Positions 1 to 8,323 are shown, counted from the first letter of the stretch. The stretch is DNA of 64,000 nt from Lysobacter sp. FW306-1B-D06B (GCF_038446665.1 NZ_CP151802.1:3534001-3598000), one strand, 5' to 3'. The notes: generated by a model not told the origin, from the letters alone. Numbers and translations are program-made.

Positions 1-692
1 TCGATCCAGCGCCTGGAATAACCCGCCGGCTCGTCCGAGACGGCCGGGTACTTCACGTGCGCCATCATCACCGCGTCGGCCTTGGCCTCGATGCCGGCGA
101 CGAAGGGGACGAGGTCGGTCGCGCGCAGCTCCTCCAGCGAACGCGGATCGACCGCGTCGTCGAAATGCGTGTCGGCCTTGACCGATCCGTGCCCCGGGAA
201 ATGCTTGAGCGTGGCGGCCATGCCCGCGCCGTGCATGCCGCGCACGTAGGCACGGGTGAAGGCGGCCACGACGGCCGGATCCTCCGAGAACGCGCGGTTG
301 CCGATGGCGAGATTGCCGCGGCCCAGGTCCACCACCGGCGCGAAGCTCAGGTCCACGCCGCTGGCGAGCACTTCCTTGGCCATCAGCCAGGCGTGTTCTT
401 CGGCGAGCTTGAGTGCGGCCTCGGCATCGGCGGCGTAACGACGGCCAAAACCCTCCAGCGGCGGCAGCGCGCTGTAGCCGTCGCGGAAGCGCTGCACACG
501 ACCGCCCTCCTGGTCGACGCAGATGAGTTGCGGGCGCGGCGCGGCCGCGCGGATCGCCTGGGACAGCTCCGCCACCTGCGCCTTCGACGCGAAGTTGCGG
601 CTGAACAGGATCACGCCGGCGCAGGCGTCATGCTGCAGCCAGTCGCGCTCCTGCGCGGAAAGTTCGGTGCCGGCGACGCCGATCACGAGCAT
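1..692 (-). CDS. nagZ: Beta-N-acetylhexosaminidase NagZ (partial, C-terminus outside window)
   Basis: This is the N-terminal two thirds of a family GH3 beta-hexosaminidase that removes GlcNAc from GlcNAc-anhydroMurNAc peptides in the cytoplasm during peptidoglycan recycling. The reading frame starts at an ATG (692-690) encoding MLVIGVAGTEL and stays open to the window edge. Diagnostic NagZ features are VDQEGGRVQRF near residue 62, and the KHFPGHGSVKADTH block, which carries the family's KHxPG(H/D)G substrate-binding motif and the mobile-loop catalytic His-Asp region. A strong terminator lies just upstream (706-736, minus), so nagZ probably has its own promoter rather than reading on from the oxidoreductase gene before it. 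The 3' end is not in the window. Confidence 0.95.
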   Translation of the reverse strand, partial: MLVIGVAGTELSAQERDWLQHDACAGVILFSRNFASKAQVAELSQAIRAAAPRPQLICVDQEGGRVQRFRDGYSALPPLEGFGRRYAADAEAALKLAEEHAWLMAKEVLASGVDLSFAPVVDLGRGNLAIGNRAFSEDPAVVAAFTRAYVRGMHGAGMAATLKHFPGHGSVKADTHFDDAVDPRSLEELRATDLVPFVAGIEAKADAVMMAHVKYPAVSDEPAGYSRRWI

Positions 693-705
693 GCGGAAAA
701 CTCCG

Positions 706-736
706 AAAAAAGGGGCCGCACGTTGGGTGCGGCCCC
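706..736 (-). terminator. Rho-independent terminator after the FrnE-type gene
   Basis: A perfect 10-bp stem (712-721 with 727-736, loop GTTGG) is followed on the minus strand by a run of six T (711-706). It lies about 60 bases past the stop codon of the oxidoreductase gene and before the start of nagZ. Confidence 0.85.
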
Positions 737-798
737 GCATTGTGGCGCAGATGCCCGCGACGGGCATCCGACCGCGTCGCGGTAGCGTGAAGCCGCGC

Positions 799-1509
799 TC
801 AGACCGCGCAGCCGTCGGGGCCGCAGGTCCCACCTGATACCGCCTGGCCTTCGGCCGGCTTCGCTTCCAGGCCGAGCCGCTCGAACACCTGCGCGAACAC
901 CGCCGGCGTCTGCGCGCCCTGCACGGCCAGGCGTCCGTCGAAGACGAACGTCGGCACGGCCTGGATGCCCAGCGCCTGCGCCTGTCCGAGCTGCGCGCGC
1001 ACCTCGGCGATGCCCTCGTCGGAGTCGAGCATCGCGCGAATGCGCGCCTCGTCCAGCCCGCCCTGGGCACCCGCGTCGATGAGCGTGCGGGTGTCGGCCA
1101 GGTTGCGCCCTTCAGCGAAGTGCGCGCGGAACAGCGCTTCGCCGACCTTGTCCGCATCGCCTTCGCGACCGGCCAGCCAGATCAGCCGATGCGCCTTGAG
1201 CGTGCTCACGCGCACCTGGCCACGATCGAAATCGAACGGCAGTCCTTCCGCGCGGCCGGTGGCCTGCGTCTGCGACAGGATCTGCTCGGTGCGCTGCGCA
1301 CCGCCGAACTTCCGCTCGTAGGCCTGGCGCAACGGCACCGGGGTTTCGTCGGATTCCGGATCGAGCTGGTAGGCATGCCAGTGGATCTCGGCGTTCTGCC
1401 CCACCTCGCCAAGCTGCCGCAGCGCTTCACCCAGTCGATGCTTGCCGATCCAGCACCAGGGACAGACCACGTCGGACCATATGTCGATGCGCAAAGGTGT
1501 CGTTTCCAT
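799..1509 (-). CDS. DsbA family oxidoreductase, FrnE-like
   Basis: This 236-residue protein is a thioredoxin-fold DsbA-family member of the FrnE type, a cytoplasmic thiol oxidoreductase or isomerase group. The CxxC active site is CPWC at residues 16-19 within DVVCPWCWIGK, and there is no signal peptide, which fits a cytosolic enzyme. The family's alpha-helical insertion follows, and QAVPTFVFDGR near residue 190 supplies the conserved cis-proline. The C-terminus carries two more cysteines (GTCGPDGC). I chose the ATG at 1509 (METTPLRIDIWSD); the frame is open upstream to about 1791, but that part overlaps the CYTH gene and has no homologous look. The exact substrate is unknown. Confidence 0.9.
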   Translation of the reverse strand: METTPLRIDIWSDVVCPWCWIGKHRLGEALRQLGEVGQNAEIHWHAYQLDPESDETPVPLRQAYERKFGGAQRTEQILSQTQATGRAEGLPFDFDRGQVRVSTLKAHRLIWLAGREGDADKVGEALFRAHFAEGRNLADTRTLIDAGAQGGLDEARIRAMLDSDEGIAEVRAQLGQAQALGIQAVPTFVFDGRLAVQGAQTPAVFAQVFERLGLEAKPAEGQAVSGGTCGPDGCAV

Positions 1510-1534
1510 GGGCGAAAGATGGGGCCCGGGCCGG

Positions 1535-2050
1535 TTATGCAACCGTGCCGGCGCGCTCGTCCGCGTTCCACTGCGAGTACGGGCGGGTCGCCAGCGCGAG
1601 GTTGTAGTAACGCGAGGCGTCGGTGACTTCCGCGCCGATCCACGACGGCCGCGCGAAGGCTTCGTCGGCGCTGGCCAACTCGATCTCCGCGACGACGAGC
1701 CCGGCGTTGTCGCCGAGGAATTCGTCGACCTCCCACAGGTGGCCTTCGTGCTCGACGTAATGACGGCGCTTGTCGACCAGCCCGCCGACACACAGCTCGA
1801 GCAGCGCGCGGGCGTCGGCGACGGGGACGGCGTAGTCGAACTCCTGCCGCGTGTGGCCGAGCTCGCGCGACTTGAGGTTGAGGAAGGCTTCGTCGCCCGC
1901 GATGCGCACGCGCACCGAGGCTTTCATCGCGCCGGAGTCCATCGCCTTCTGGTCGTTGATGTAGCCCTGCGCCATCGGCACGACCTTGTGCGCCGCCGCG
2001 CGCCAGCCGTCGCCGGTGACCAGGAATTTGCGTTCGATTTCGAGGGCCAT
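1535..2050 (-). CDS. CYTH domain protein (triphosphate tunnel enzyme)
   Basis: The 171-residue product is a stand-alone CYTH domain, the tunnel-fold family that includes inorganic triphosphatase, thiamine triphosphatase and class IV adenylate cyclase. The signature ExExK occurs at the start (E4-I-E6-R-K8), followed by the acidic and basic strands expected to bind triphosphate and metal, for example VRVRIAGDEAFL and WEVDEF. Substrate cannot be read from sequence; short bacterial single-domain members usually act on tripolyphosphate. The ATG at 2050 is placed by the N-terminal motif. Its leader is unusual, because tandem heptamers begin within about 10 bases of the start codon and no clear Shine-Dalgarno sequence is visible. 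Confidence 0.85.
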   Translation of the reverse strand: MALEIERKFLVTGDGWRAAAHKVVPMAQGYINDQKAMDSGAMKASVRVRIAGDEAFLNLKSRELGHTRQEFDYAVPVADARALLELCVGGLVDKRRHYVEHEGHLWEVDEFLGDNAGLVVAEIELASADEAFARPSWIGAEVTDASRYYNLALATRPYSQWNADERAGTVA

Positions 2051-2052
2051 GG

Positions 2053-2107
2053 CGAACTCGTGATTCGTGATTCGTGATTCGTGATTCGTGATTCGTGATT
2101 CGTGATG
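2053..2107. repeat. Tandem heptamer array (GTGATTC / GAATCAC), 6 perfect copies
   Basis: Six perfect copies of GTGATTC (2060-2101) with partial copies on each side. On the strand of the CYTH gene the unit reads GAATCAC, and the array ends just upstream of that gene's ATG (2050). The same family of heptamers occurs at 8191-8323, 39713-39811 and 40176-40231. Confidence 0.95.
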
Positions 2108-2125
2108 AAGCCTATCGCTTGTTGG

Positions 2126-2227
2126 CGTCATTCCCGCGAAGGCGGGAATCCAACTGTCCGGCGCGATCCCGGCTCCCGGAAGCGGTGAGGCCAGCAAGCG
2201 TGGATTCCCGCCTTCGCGGGAATGACG
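2126..2227. repeat. 102-bp inverted-repeat element (REP doublet), copy 1
   Basis: Two 27-bp palindromic arms (2126-2152 and 2201-2227) are exact inverted copies of each other, each containing ATTCCCGC-GAAG-GCGGGAAT, separated by a 48-bp core. An element of the same length and layout lies at 8054-8155 and shares part of the core (GCGGTGA...GCAAGC). It resembles a REP/BIME or small MITE-like element. It sits between the CYTH gene and rlmD. Confidence 0.85.
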
Positions 2228-2304
2228 GCTTATTTAGATGACGGCCTACTTGCATGACGAATTGTTTGCGTGACTTGCCTGCGTGACCGCTCGCCCGCCC
2301 CGCC

Positions 2305-3633
2305 TCAGCGCTCGAACAACGCAATCGACTCCACATGCGCCGTATGCGGGAACATGTCCATCACACCCGCGGCCTTCAGCTTCCAACCGCGCTCCTTCAC
2401 CAGGAATCCCGCGTCGCGCGCGAGCGACGCCGGGTGGCAGCTCACGTAGACGATGCGGTCGAATTGTTTCAGCGGCAGCTGCGCGAGCACGGCGTCGGCG
2501 CCCGAACGCGGCGGATCGAGCAGCAGCTTGTCGAAGGGCTGCTTCATCCAGTATTCGCCGCTGAGGTCCTTGGCTAGGTCGGCCGCATGGAATTCGGCAT
2601 TGGCGATGCCGTTGTGCTCGGCGTTCTCGCGCGCGCGGCGCACGAGTCCGGCCTCGCCTTCCACGCCCACCACCTCGCGCACCTGGCGCGCCAGTGGCAG
2701 GGTGAAGTTGCCCAGGCCCGCGAACAGGTCGAGCACACGGTCTTCCGGCTTCGGGTCGAGCAGATCGATCGCCAGCTGGATCATCTTGCCGTTGAGGCCG
2801 GCGTTGACCTGGATGAAATCCAGCGGACGGAACAGGTATTCCAGGTTCCACTGCGGCAGCGAGAACGCCAACTTCGGCGACTCCGGCCACAGCGCGTGCA
2901 CGCTGTCCACGCCGCCGGGTTGCAGGAAGATCGCGAAGCCGTGCTGCTTGCCGAACGCGACCAGTGCATCGCGATCGCTGTCGACCAGCGGAACCAGGTG
3001 GCGGATCGTCAGGGCGATGCCGCTGAAATCCTCCTGCGCATCGCCGGCGATGAACTCGATCTGCGGGATCTCGCGCCGCGCCTGCAGGCTGTCGACCAGC
3101 GCGGACAGGTCCGGCAGTTTGGAGGCGATCTGCGGGATCACCGTGTGGCATTCGCGGATGTCGGCGACGAAGCGCGGATCGGTCTCGCGGAAACCGACCA
3201 GCGTCTTGTCCTTCTTCTCCACGCGGCGCACCGAGAACCGGCCCTTGCGGCGGTAACCCCACTGCGCGTCGGTGAGCGGCGACAGCACGCGCTCGGGCGC
3301 GATGTGGCCGATGCGCTCGAAGTTCTCCATCAGCACGCGCTGCTTGGCGAGGATCTGCTTTTCCTCGTCGAAGTGCTGCAAGGCACAGCCGCTGCACACG
3401 CCGAAGTGGGCGCAACGCGGCGTCACGCGCTCGGGCGCGGCGTCGAGCACTTCCACGGTCTTGGCTTCGTCGAAGCTGCGGTGGCGGCCGGTCTGCGAGG
3501 CCATGACGCGCTCGCCCGGCAATGCGCCGGCAACGAACACCGCCTTGCCGTCCGGACGGCGGGCTACGCCGCGGCCGTCATGGGTGAGATCGGTGATCTG
3601 GATTTCGAAGGGGGTCTGGTCGATGCGGGCCAC
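2305..3633 (-). CDS. rlmD: 23S rRNA (uracil-1939-C5)-methyltransferase RlmD
   Basis: The 442-residue protein is the S-adenosylmethionine enzyme that makes m5U1939 in 23S rRNA. It has an N-terminal TRAM RNA-binding domain (residues about 1-62), four cysteines for a 4Fe-4S cluster (C74, C80, C83 in CAHFGVCSGC and one in ECHT near 162), the SAM-binding motif VLDLFAGLGNFTLP in the C-terminal half, the DPPRSGAD loop, and the catalytic cysteine in YVSCHPASLARD. Length matches the family. The start at 3633 gives the full TRAM domain. A REP-like element and heptamers lie beyond its 3' end. Confidence 0.96.
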   Translation of the reverse strand: MARIDQTPFEIQITDLTHDGRGVARRPDGKAVFVAGALPGERVMASQTGRHRSFDEAKTVEVLDAAPERVTPRCAHFGVCSGCALQHFDEEKQILAKQRVLMENFERIGHIAPERVLSPLTDAQWGYRRKGRFSVRRVEKKDKTLVGFRETDPRFVADIRECHTVIPQIASKLPDLSALVDSLQARREIPQIEFIAGDAQEDFSGIALTIRHLVPLVDSDRDALVAFGKQHGFAIFLQPGGVDSVHALWPESPKLAFSLPQWNLEYLFRPLDFIQVNAGLNGKMIQLAIDLLDPKPEDRVLDLFAGLGNFTLPLARQVREVVGVEGEAGLVRRARENAEHNGIANAEFHAADLAKDLSGEYWMKQPFDKLLLDPPRSGADAVLAQLPLKQFDRIVYVSCHPASLARDAGFLVKERGWKLKAAGVMDMFPHTAHVESIALFER

Positions 3634-3709
3634 AGCGGCTGGCAGGTACTGCTGAACTGGGCCGCGTATTGTCGCAGATCCGGCCCGCCGTCCGGCCCTG
3701 CCTTGCTTT

Positions 3710-3738
3710 GCCCCTCTCCCGCGAGACGGGAGAGGGGC
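3710..3738. terminator. Perfect hairpin after the YdbL-like gene
   Basis: A 12-bp stem (3710-3721 with 3727-3738, loop CGAGA) built from GCCCCTCTCCCG and its complement. It starts 10 bases past the stop of the YdbL-like gene. It lacks a T-run, so it could be a transcript-stabilising or REP-like hairpin rather than a classical terminator. Confidence 0.5.
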
Positions 3739-3747
3739 CGGGCTGGC

Positions 3748-4383
3748 TTACTTCTGGCGCCAGCCGCCGCCGGCGTCCTGCACCCACCAGCCCGAACGGG
3801 CACTGTCGGCCCACTGGCGCGTGAACACCGCGCGGATCTGCTGCTCCCATTCGGGATGGTTGTTGGCCACCGCGATCTCGCGATACACGGCCTTGGCGTC
3901 GCGGTTCTGGTCGGACACGGCCTGGTTCACGGCAACGCGCTGCGGCAGCGGGATCTTGGACGCATCGCGCACGTCGACGGTGCCGTCGTTGGCGAACCCC
4001 AATGCACCGCTGTCGAAATGCGCATGCAGCTGGCTGTCGAAACGCGAGGCCATGCGCGACTGGATCGCCTGGATCGCCGGCGTCTTGATCGTGATGTCCG
4101 GCTGGTCCTGCGCGTACGCGCTGCCGATGCCGACCAGCGCATACCAGTCGATGCGCGAAGCCAGCGCGCGCTGCGGCGCGGGCAATGCGGCGCTCTGCCC
4201 GCCCGGCTTGTCCTGCGACTTGGGCGCCGGCTGCGCGTCGTCGCCGATGACCTTCTCGACGAACTCGCGGGCCGCTTCCTTGGCCTCCGCGGCCGGGAAG
4301 TACACATTGATCGTGACGCAGGCAGTAAGCGCCACGGCCGCGACCGGAACGCCCATCCAACGACTTCCCATCCAACGACGCAT
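3748..4383 (-). CDS. YdbL-like DUF1318 lipoprotein, possible YnbE-YdbL merger
   Basis: This 211-residue protein has a short signal with a lipobox (ALTAC, Cys22), so it should be a lipoprotein. The mature start is C-VTINVYFPAAEAKEAA, a beta-strand-like segment resembling the TIN strand of E. coli YnbE. The C-terminal half is a DUF1318/YdbL domain: TPAIQAIQSRM, the IPLPQRVAVNQAVSDQNRD region and a closing GWWVQDAGGGW. E. coli YdbL is about 108 residues, so this is roughly twice as long. It lies 67 bp after the YdbH-like gene, and no separate ynbE fits between them. In E. coli, YdbH and YnbE form an intermembrane lipid-transport bridge. Function here is inferred from that context. Confidence 0.8.
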   Translation of the reverse strand: MRRWMGSRWMGVPVAAVALTACVTINVYFPAAEAKEAAREFVEKVIGDDAQPAPKSQDKPGGQSAALPAPQRALASRIDWYALVGIGSAYAQDQPDITIKTPAIQAIQSRMASRFDSQLHAHFDSGALGFANDGTVDVRDASKIPLPQRVAVNQAVSDQNRDAKAVYREIAVANNHPEWEQQIRAVFTRQWADSARSGWWVQDAGGGWRQK

Positions 4384-4450
4384 ATCGATTCTCCTCGGAA
4401 CGCGCTTCGGCCGAAGCCGACGATTGCTGTCTATGACTTAACGATGATGC

Positions 4451-6487
4451 TTACTCGAAGACCGGCTTCACATCGCCCGTGCTGGCCGCCTTCAGGCGCT
4501 CCATCAGAGTGGGCCAGTCCACCCGGCGGTTGTAACCCACCACGCTCAGGCGCGGCAGTCCCGAACCTTCCACGATAGTGAATCCGTTGCCGGCTGAACC
4601 CAGGCCGCTCATGTCGCAGACCTGGTCGCTGAGATAGCACGACAGGCCGATGCGGCGATACCCGAAATCGTCGAACAGGCCGATCAACTGCGCCTGCAGC
4701 GTGCTCACGAACGAGGCATCGGAGACGCTGGAAAGATCCTGCACGGCGCGCTGGCTGATGCGCTGCCGCACGCCGTCGCGACGCGCGGCCGCCGCGTCGC
4801 TGGCGATCACCGCCTGGAACGCGACGGGCTGCCAATCCACCAGGCGCAGGTGGTCGAAGCGGCCGTCCAGCTTCCCGGTGATGGTGCCGAAGCCGAGCAC
4901 GCCGGTCAGCGATTCCAGGTCGATGTCCTCGAAGGCGATGTCCGACGACAGCGTCGGCGCGACCCCGAACGGCCGTTCCATTGCCAGCGACGACACCTGC
5001 ACGGTGCCGCCGAAAAGTTCTACCGACAGCCCGCCTTCGAAATCCAGTCGATCGTCCGCGTAAAGCGCTTCGGGGATGTGGCCGGTCAGCTCGCCGGTGA
5101 ACGCGGGCCAGCCCAGTGCCTGCGACAGTTGCGCGATGTCGAGCCGGTCCAGCTCCAGGCCGAAGCGGACCTGCAGCCCCTGCCCCGCTGCGGGAGGACG
5201 GATGTGCAGCGGATCGACCGTGACGGTGCCGCCGAGCATCGGCAGGTGCGTGGGCTCGCGCAATCGCAGCTCGCCGGCGCCGCTGGCGAACGGCAGGCGC
5301 GCCGCGCCGAAAGCCAGCCCGTGCAGGCGACCGCCGCTCCAGCGCAGTTCGCTTTGCAGTTCCTGCGTGGTGGAGAAGCGCACGTCGCCTTCGAGCCCGG
5401 CGAAATCGAAACGCCCTTGCGGATCGTCGATGGCGACCGTGTACGGCACGAAATGCGCCTCGTGCACGGTGCCCCCGTCGATGCGCAGGCGCAGGTCGGC
5501 CGCACCGCGAAGTTGCAACTCGGCCAGGCCGGCCTGCCCCAGGAATCCGGTGAGGTAGCCGTCGCGCAGCGGGGCGAGGTCGTCACTGCGCGCACGCAGG
5601 TCCAGCGCGCGCAGCGTCGCGTCCGGGGCGAGCGCGGCGCTGCCTTCGGCATGGAGGATGCCGGGGTCGTCCCAGCGCAGGTCCGGCATGCGCCAGCCTT
5701 CGTTGCCGCGCTGCTCGGCGCGCATCTCGATGGCGATTCGACGCTTCTGCAGAGCCAGGTAAGTCGTGCCGAACAGAAGGTCGCCGCCGTGCAGGGCGCC
5801 GTCCAGGGCGACGGTCGTGACGGCGCCGAAGCTCGTGTCCAGGCGCACCTGGGCCGCGACGTTCTCGCCGGCGATCGTGCCGTCGGGCGTGTCGAAGGCC
5901 ACACCGTCCAGGCGCAGCGGCCCGCTGACCCGCAGCGGCGCGTTGGCCGGCGCGCGCACGTCCAGCTGACCGCCCAGCGTACCGGCGCTGAAACGACCGG
6001 CCGCCCATCCCTTCGCCACCAGCGCCTGTGCCCAGGCCACCGGCACCTGTGTCAGGTCGATCCGGGTGAGATCGGGCGTACGGGCCTGCCGGTTGAGCGC
6101 AATGGACCCTCGGCCCTGGGACAGACGCGCGTCGGTTCGGACCTCGTCCAGGTCGATGGCCAGCGTCATCGCCGACCCGCGGCCGCCGCGCACGGGGCCT
6201 TCACACCGCCAGCGGTTTCCTGAGTGAGAGAGTGGGCATTGCCAGGTGACATCGCCGAAGCGGTAACCCAGGTCGGGCGCGTCGATGCGCGCCGCGTGCA
6301 TGCGCAAGATGCCCTGTGCCGCGGTGTCGGGCCAGTGGAGTTGCACGCGCACGCCTTCCAGCGTGGCCACGGCGGTTCGCACCTTGGCGATGCGCGCCTG
6401 CGCCGTCGCGGCCGACGCGACGCCGCACGCCACCCAAGGTGCGATGGTCAGGCAGGCCAGCAGCAGGCGTAAGATCGACCGTGACAT
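4451..6487 (-). CDS. YdbH-like AsmA/TamB-type intermembrane transport protein
   Basis: The 678-residue protein starts with a signal or anchor (MSRSILRLLLACLTIAPW, ending near ASA) and continues as long beta-rich repeats typical of the YdbH (dicarboxylate-motif/AsmA-superfamily) proteins that form hydrophobic grooves across the periplasm. The C-terminal part (GLSVELFGGTVQVSSLAM, TLSSDIAFEDIDLESLT, FGTITGKLDGRFDHLRL) is the most recognisable YdbH region. It is clearly shorter than E. coli YdbH (about 880 residues). I use the ATG at 6487; an upstream in-frame start at 6535 would overlap the divergent regulator gene. The YdbL-like lipoprotein follows, supporting the assignment. Confidence 0.8.
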   Translation of the reverse strand: MSRSILRLLLACLTIAPWVACGVASAATAQARIAKVRTAVATLEGVRVQLHWPDTAAQGILRMHAARIDAPDLGYRFGDVTWQCPLSHSGNRWRCEGPVRGGRGSAMTLAIDLDEVRTDARLSQGRGSIALNRQARTPDLTRIDLTQVPVAWAQALVAKGWAAGRFSAGTLGGQLDVRAPANAPLRVSGPLRLDGVAFDTPDGTIAGENVAAQVRLDTSFGAVTTVALDGALHGGDLLFGTTYLALQKRRIAIEMRAEQRGNEGWRMPDLRWDDPGILHAEGSAALAPDATLRALDLRARSDDLAPLRDGYLTGFLGQAGLAELQLRGAADLRLRIDGGTVHEAHFVPYTVAIDDPQGRFDFAGLEGDVRFSTTQELQSELRWSGGRLHGLAFGAARLPFASGAGELRLREPTHLPMLGGTVTVDPLHIRPPAAGQGLQVRFGLELDRLDIAQLSQALGWPAFTGELTGHIPEALYADDRLDFEGGLSVELFGGTVQVSSLAMERPFGVAPTLSSDIAFEDIDLESLTGVLGFGTITGKLDGRFDHLRLVDWQPVAFQAVIASDAAAARRDGVRQRISQRAVQDLSSVSDASFVSTLQAQLIGLFDDFGYRRIGLSCYLSDQVCDMSGLGSAGNGFTIVEGSGLPRLSVVGYNRRVDWPTLMERLKAASTGDVKPVFE

Positions 6488-6520
6488 CCGATCAGCATAC
6501 CGACAGGACGCGAATTGCCG

Positions 6521-7288
6521 ATGATGCCCCAACAACTCCCTCGCATCCTGCTGGTCGAGGACGACCCGACCAGTCGCAGCTTCCTGACCGCCGCGCTGCG
6601 CGCGACGCCGGTGGATGTCGACGCTGCCGACAGTCTGGCCGCGGCGCTGGCGATGGCGTCATCGCAAACGTATTCGGCATGGATGATCGATGCGCGACTG
6701 CCCGACGGCAGCGGTGCCAACCTGCTCGCGCGGTTGCGCGAACGCGATCCGCATACGCCGGCCATCGCCCACACCGCTGCGCACGAGTCGACCATTCTCG
6801 ACGCGCTCGTCTCGGCGGGTTTCGCCGAAGCGCTGGTCAAGCCGATGCCGGCTGCGACCGTGCAGGCCGCGCTGCGGCGCGTGCTCGGGCTCACGCCGAA
6901 CCTGGCGCCGGCGATCGCGACGGCGTACATCGACGGCGACCTGCCGCTGTGGGATGACGATGCCGCTGCGCTGGCGCTCAACGGCAATCGCGTGCACGTG
7001 GAAACGCTGCGCGAATTGTTCGTGCAGGAGCTGTCCAAGTCCGTCTACGCGATCACCACTGCCGCCGAGCGCGGCGACCTGGATTCGGTCCGCAGCGACC
7101 TGCACCGGCTGCGCGCCAGTTGCGGTTTCGTCGGTGCGCAGCGTCTTGCGGCCGCAGTGCAGGCGCTACAGCAGGACCCCGCCTCGTCGGTGCTGCTGGA
7201 CACGCTGGAACGCGTGGCGCAGGAAACGCTGGCGCAGGCCAAATCCGCCGCTGCGCCGGCAACGGATCAATCGCCCGCGCCAGCCTGA
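6521..7288 (+). CDS. Orphan response regulator with REC and Hpt domains
   Basis: The 255-residue protein has an N-terminal receiver domain with all key residues (acidic pair D14-D15, phosphoacceptor D57 in [10 protein letters not shown]107 in LVKPM) and a C-terminal histidine phosphotransfer domain with H195 in the motif [14 protein letters not shown]. There is no DNA-binding, cyclase or kinase domain, so it looks like a phosphorelay middle component. No histidine kinase gene is nearby. The ATG at 6521 is preferred; an upstream TTG at 6515 lies 6 bases after AGGA (6505-6508) and is a real alternative. It diverges from the ydbH-like gene and its 3' end overlaps recO by 22 bases, tail to tail. 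Confidence 0.85.
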   Translation: MMPQQLPRILLVEDDPTSRSFLTAALRATPVDVDAADSLAAALAMASSQTYSAWMIDARLPDGSGANLLARLRERDPHTPAIAHTAAHESTILDALVSAGFAEALVKPMPAATVQAALRRVLGLTPNLAPAIATAYIDGDLPLWDDDAAALALNGNRVHVETLRELFVQELSKSVYAITTAAERGDLDSVRSDLHRLRASCGFVGAQRLAAAVQALQQDPASSVLLDTLERVAQETLAQAKSAAAPATDQSPAPA

Positions 7289-8022
7289 TCCGCAGGCGGC
7301 CGCGTCACGCGGTTCAACTCGGCAAGCATCTCCCACGACTTGAGCCCACGCGGGCCCAGGTAATGCGTCAGCACCTCGCGCATCGCGCGTCGCAGGCCGG
7401 GAAGGTCGTCGGCTTCGGGCACGGTGTCATCGGCCAGCGCGAGCAGACCGCGGCCGGTTGCGGCCTGGCTGCGATCGCCGTGGCCGCGATCGCTCAGCAC
7501 GCGACGCGGTCCGTATTCGGGATCCAGCCGATAGCGCGCGGCCGTGTCGATCGGCGTGCCGTCGCCGTCGTGGTGCCAGTCGAAACCGAAGCCGAGTGCG
7601 TCGAGCAGGTCGCGTTCGTAGCGACGCAGCGTCCACGCCAGCGGCTCGCCCGCGCCCAGGCGAGCCCGTGCCAACGCATACGCCGCATAGAGTTCCGGGG
7701 CGGGATCCTGGCGAGGCGCCAGCCGTAGCGTGAGTTCGTTGAGATAGAAGCCAGACAGCATGGCCTCGCCCGCCAGGCGCGGGGCGACGTCGAGCGCCTC
7801 GGCGGTATTCAATCGCGCCAGTTCCCCCACCTGCACGGCGTCGAAGCGGATCCATTGCAGCGGCTGCAACGCCGCACGCAGCGCCTGCCGTTTCGGCCCC
7901 TGCACACCGCGTGCGACCAGCCCAAGCCTACCGTACTGCTCGCTCAGCACTTCCACCAATGCACTGGTTTCACGCCAGGGGCGCGCATGCAGGACGAAGG
8001 CGGCTTCGGCGGTGAGGCGCAT
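7267..8022 (-). CDS. recO: DNA repair protein RecO
   Basis: RecO anneals single strands and helps load RecA through RecF/RecR. The 251-residue product shows the N-terminal OB fold ([20 protein letters not shown], then [15 protein letters not shown]) and a helical C-terminal domain ([15 protein letters not shown] near the end). Length is normal. It is the last gene of the rnc-era-recO line, separated from era by a 304-bp stretch full of repeats, which is much longer than usual for this operon. Its 3' end overlaps the plus-strand REC-Hpt gene. Confidence 0.95.
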   Translation of the reverse strand: MRLTAEAAFVLHARPWRETSALVEVLSEQYGRLGLVARGVQGPKRQALRAALQPLQWIRFDAVQVGELARLNTAEALDVAPRLAGEAMLSGFYLNELTLRLAPRQDPAPELYAAYALARARLGAGEPLAWTLRRYERDLLDALGFGFDWHHDGDGTPIDTAARYRLDPEYGPRRVLSDRGHGDRSQAATGRGLLALADDTVPEADDLPGLRRAMREVLTHYLGPRGLKSWEMLAELNRVTRPPADQAGAGD

Positions 8023-8053
8023 GGGTTGGGCGGGGTTCGGCGTTGTGGGGGAA

Positions 8054-8155
8054 CGTTATTCCCGCGAAGGCGGGAACCCATGGTGCTGATGTAATTCCGA
8101 CCTGCGTTGGCGGTGACGCCCGCAAGCCTGGATCCCCGCCTTCGCGGGGATGACG
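8054..8155. repeat. 102-bp inverted-repeat element (REP doublet), copy 2
   Basis: Arms at 8054-8080 (CGTTATTCCCGCGAAGG...) and 8129-8155 (...CCTTCGCGGGGATGACG) are imperfect inverted copies around a 48-bp core. Total length equals copy 1 at 2126-2227 and the cores are related. Together with the adjacent heptamer array it fills the whole era-recO gap (8023-8326), in which I see no gene. Confidence 0.85.
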
Positions 8156-8186
8156 GCTGGAATGCAAACCGTGGCGCCTTTGCCGC

Positions 8187-8323
8187 TCACGAATCACGAA
8201 TCACGACTCACGACTCACGACTCACGAATCACGAATCACGAATCACGAATCACGAATCACGAATCCCGAATCCCGAATCCCGAATCCCGAATCCCGAATC
8301 CCGAATCCCGAATCCCGACTCAC
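8187..8323. repeat. Tandem heptamer array, 19 units in homogeneous blocks
   Basis: From 8191 to 8323 there are 19 uninterrupted 7-bp units: GAATCAC x2, GACTCAC x3, GAATCAC x5, GAATCCC x8, GACTCAC x1. A partial unit precedes them. The array ends 3 bases from the era stop codon (8327-8329), so it is transcribed as the immediate 3' flank of era. Confidence 0.97.

Noticed and set aside
4451..6535. Longer YdbH-like protein starting at 6535
   Set aside because: The extra 16 residues overlap the divergent regulator start and precede a normal signal peptide; the ATG at 6487 is better.
8187..8323. Possible CRISPR array
   Set aside because: The repeat is a 7-bp unit without spacers, so it is a tandem satellite and not a CRISPR; no cas genes are present.
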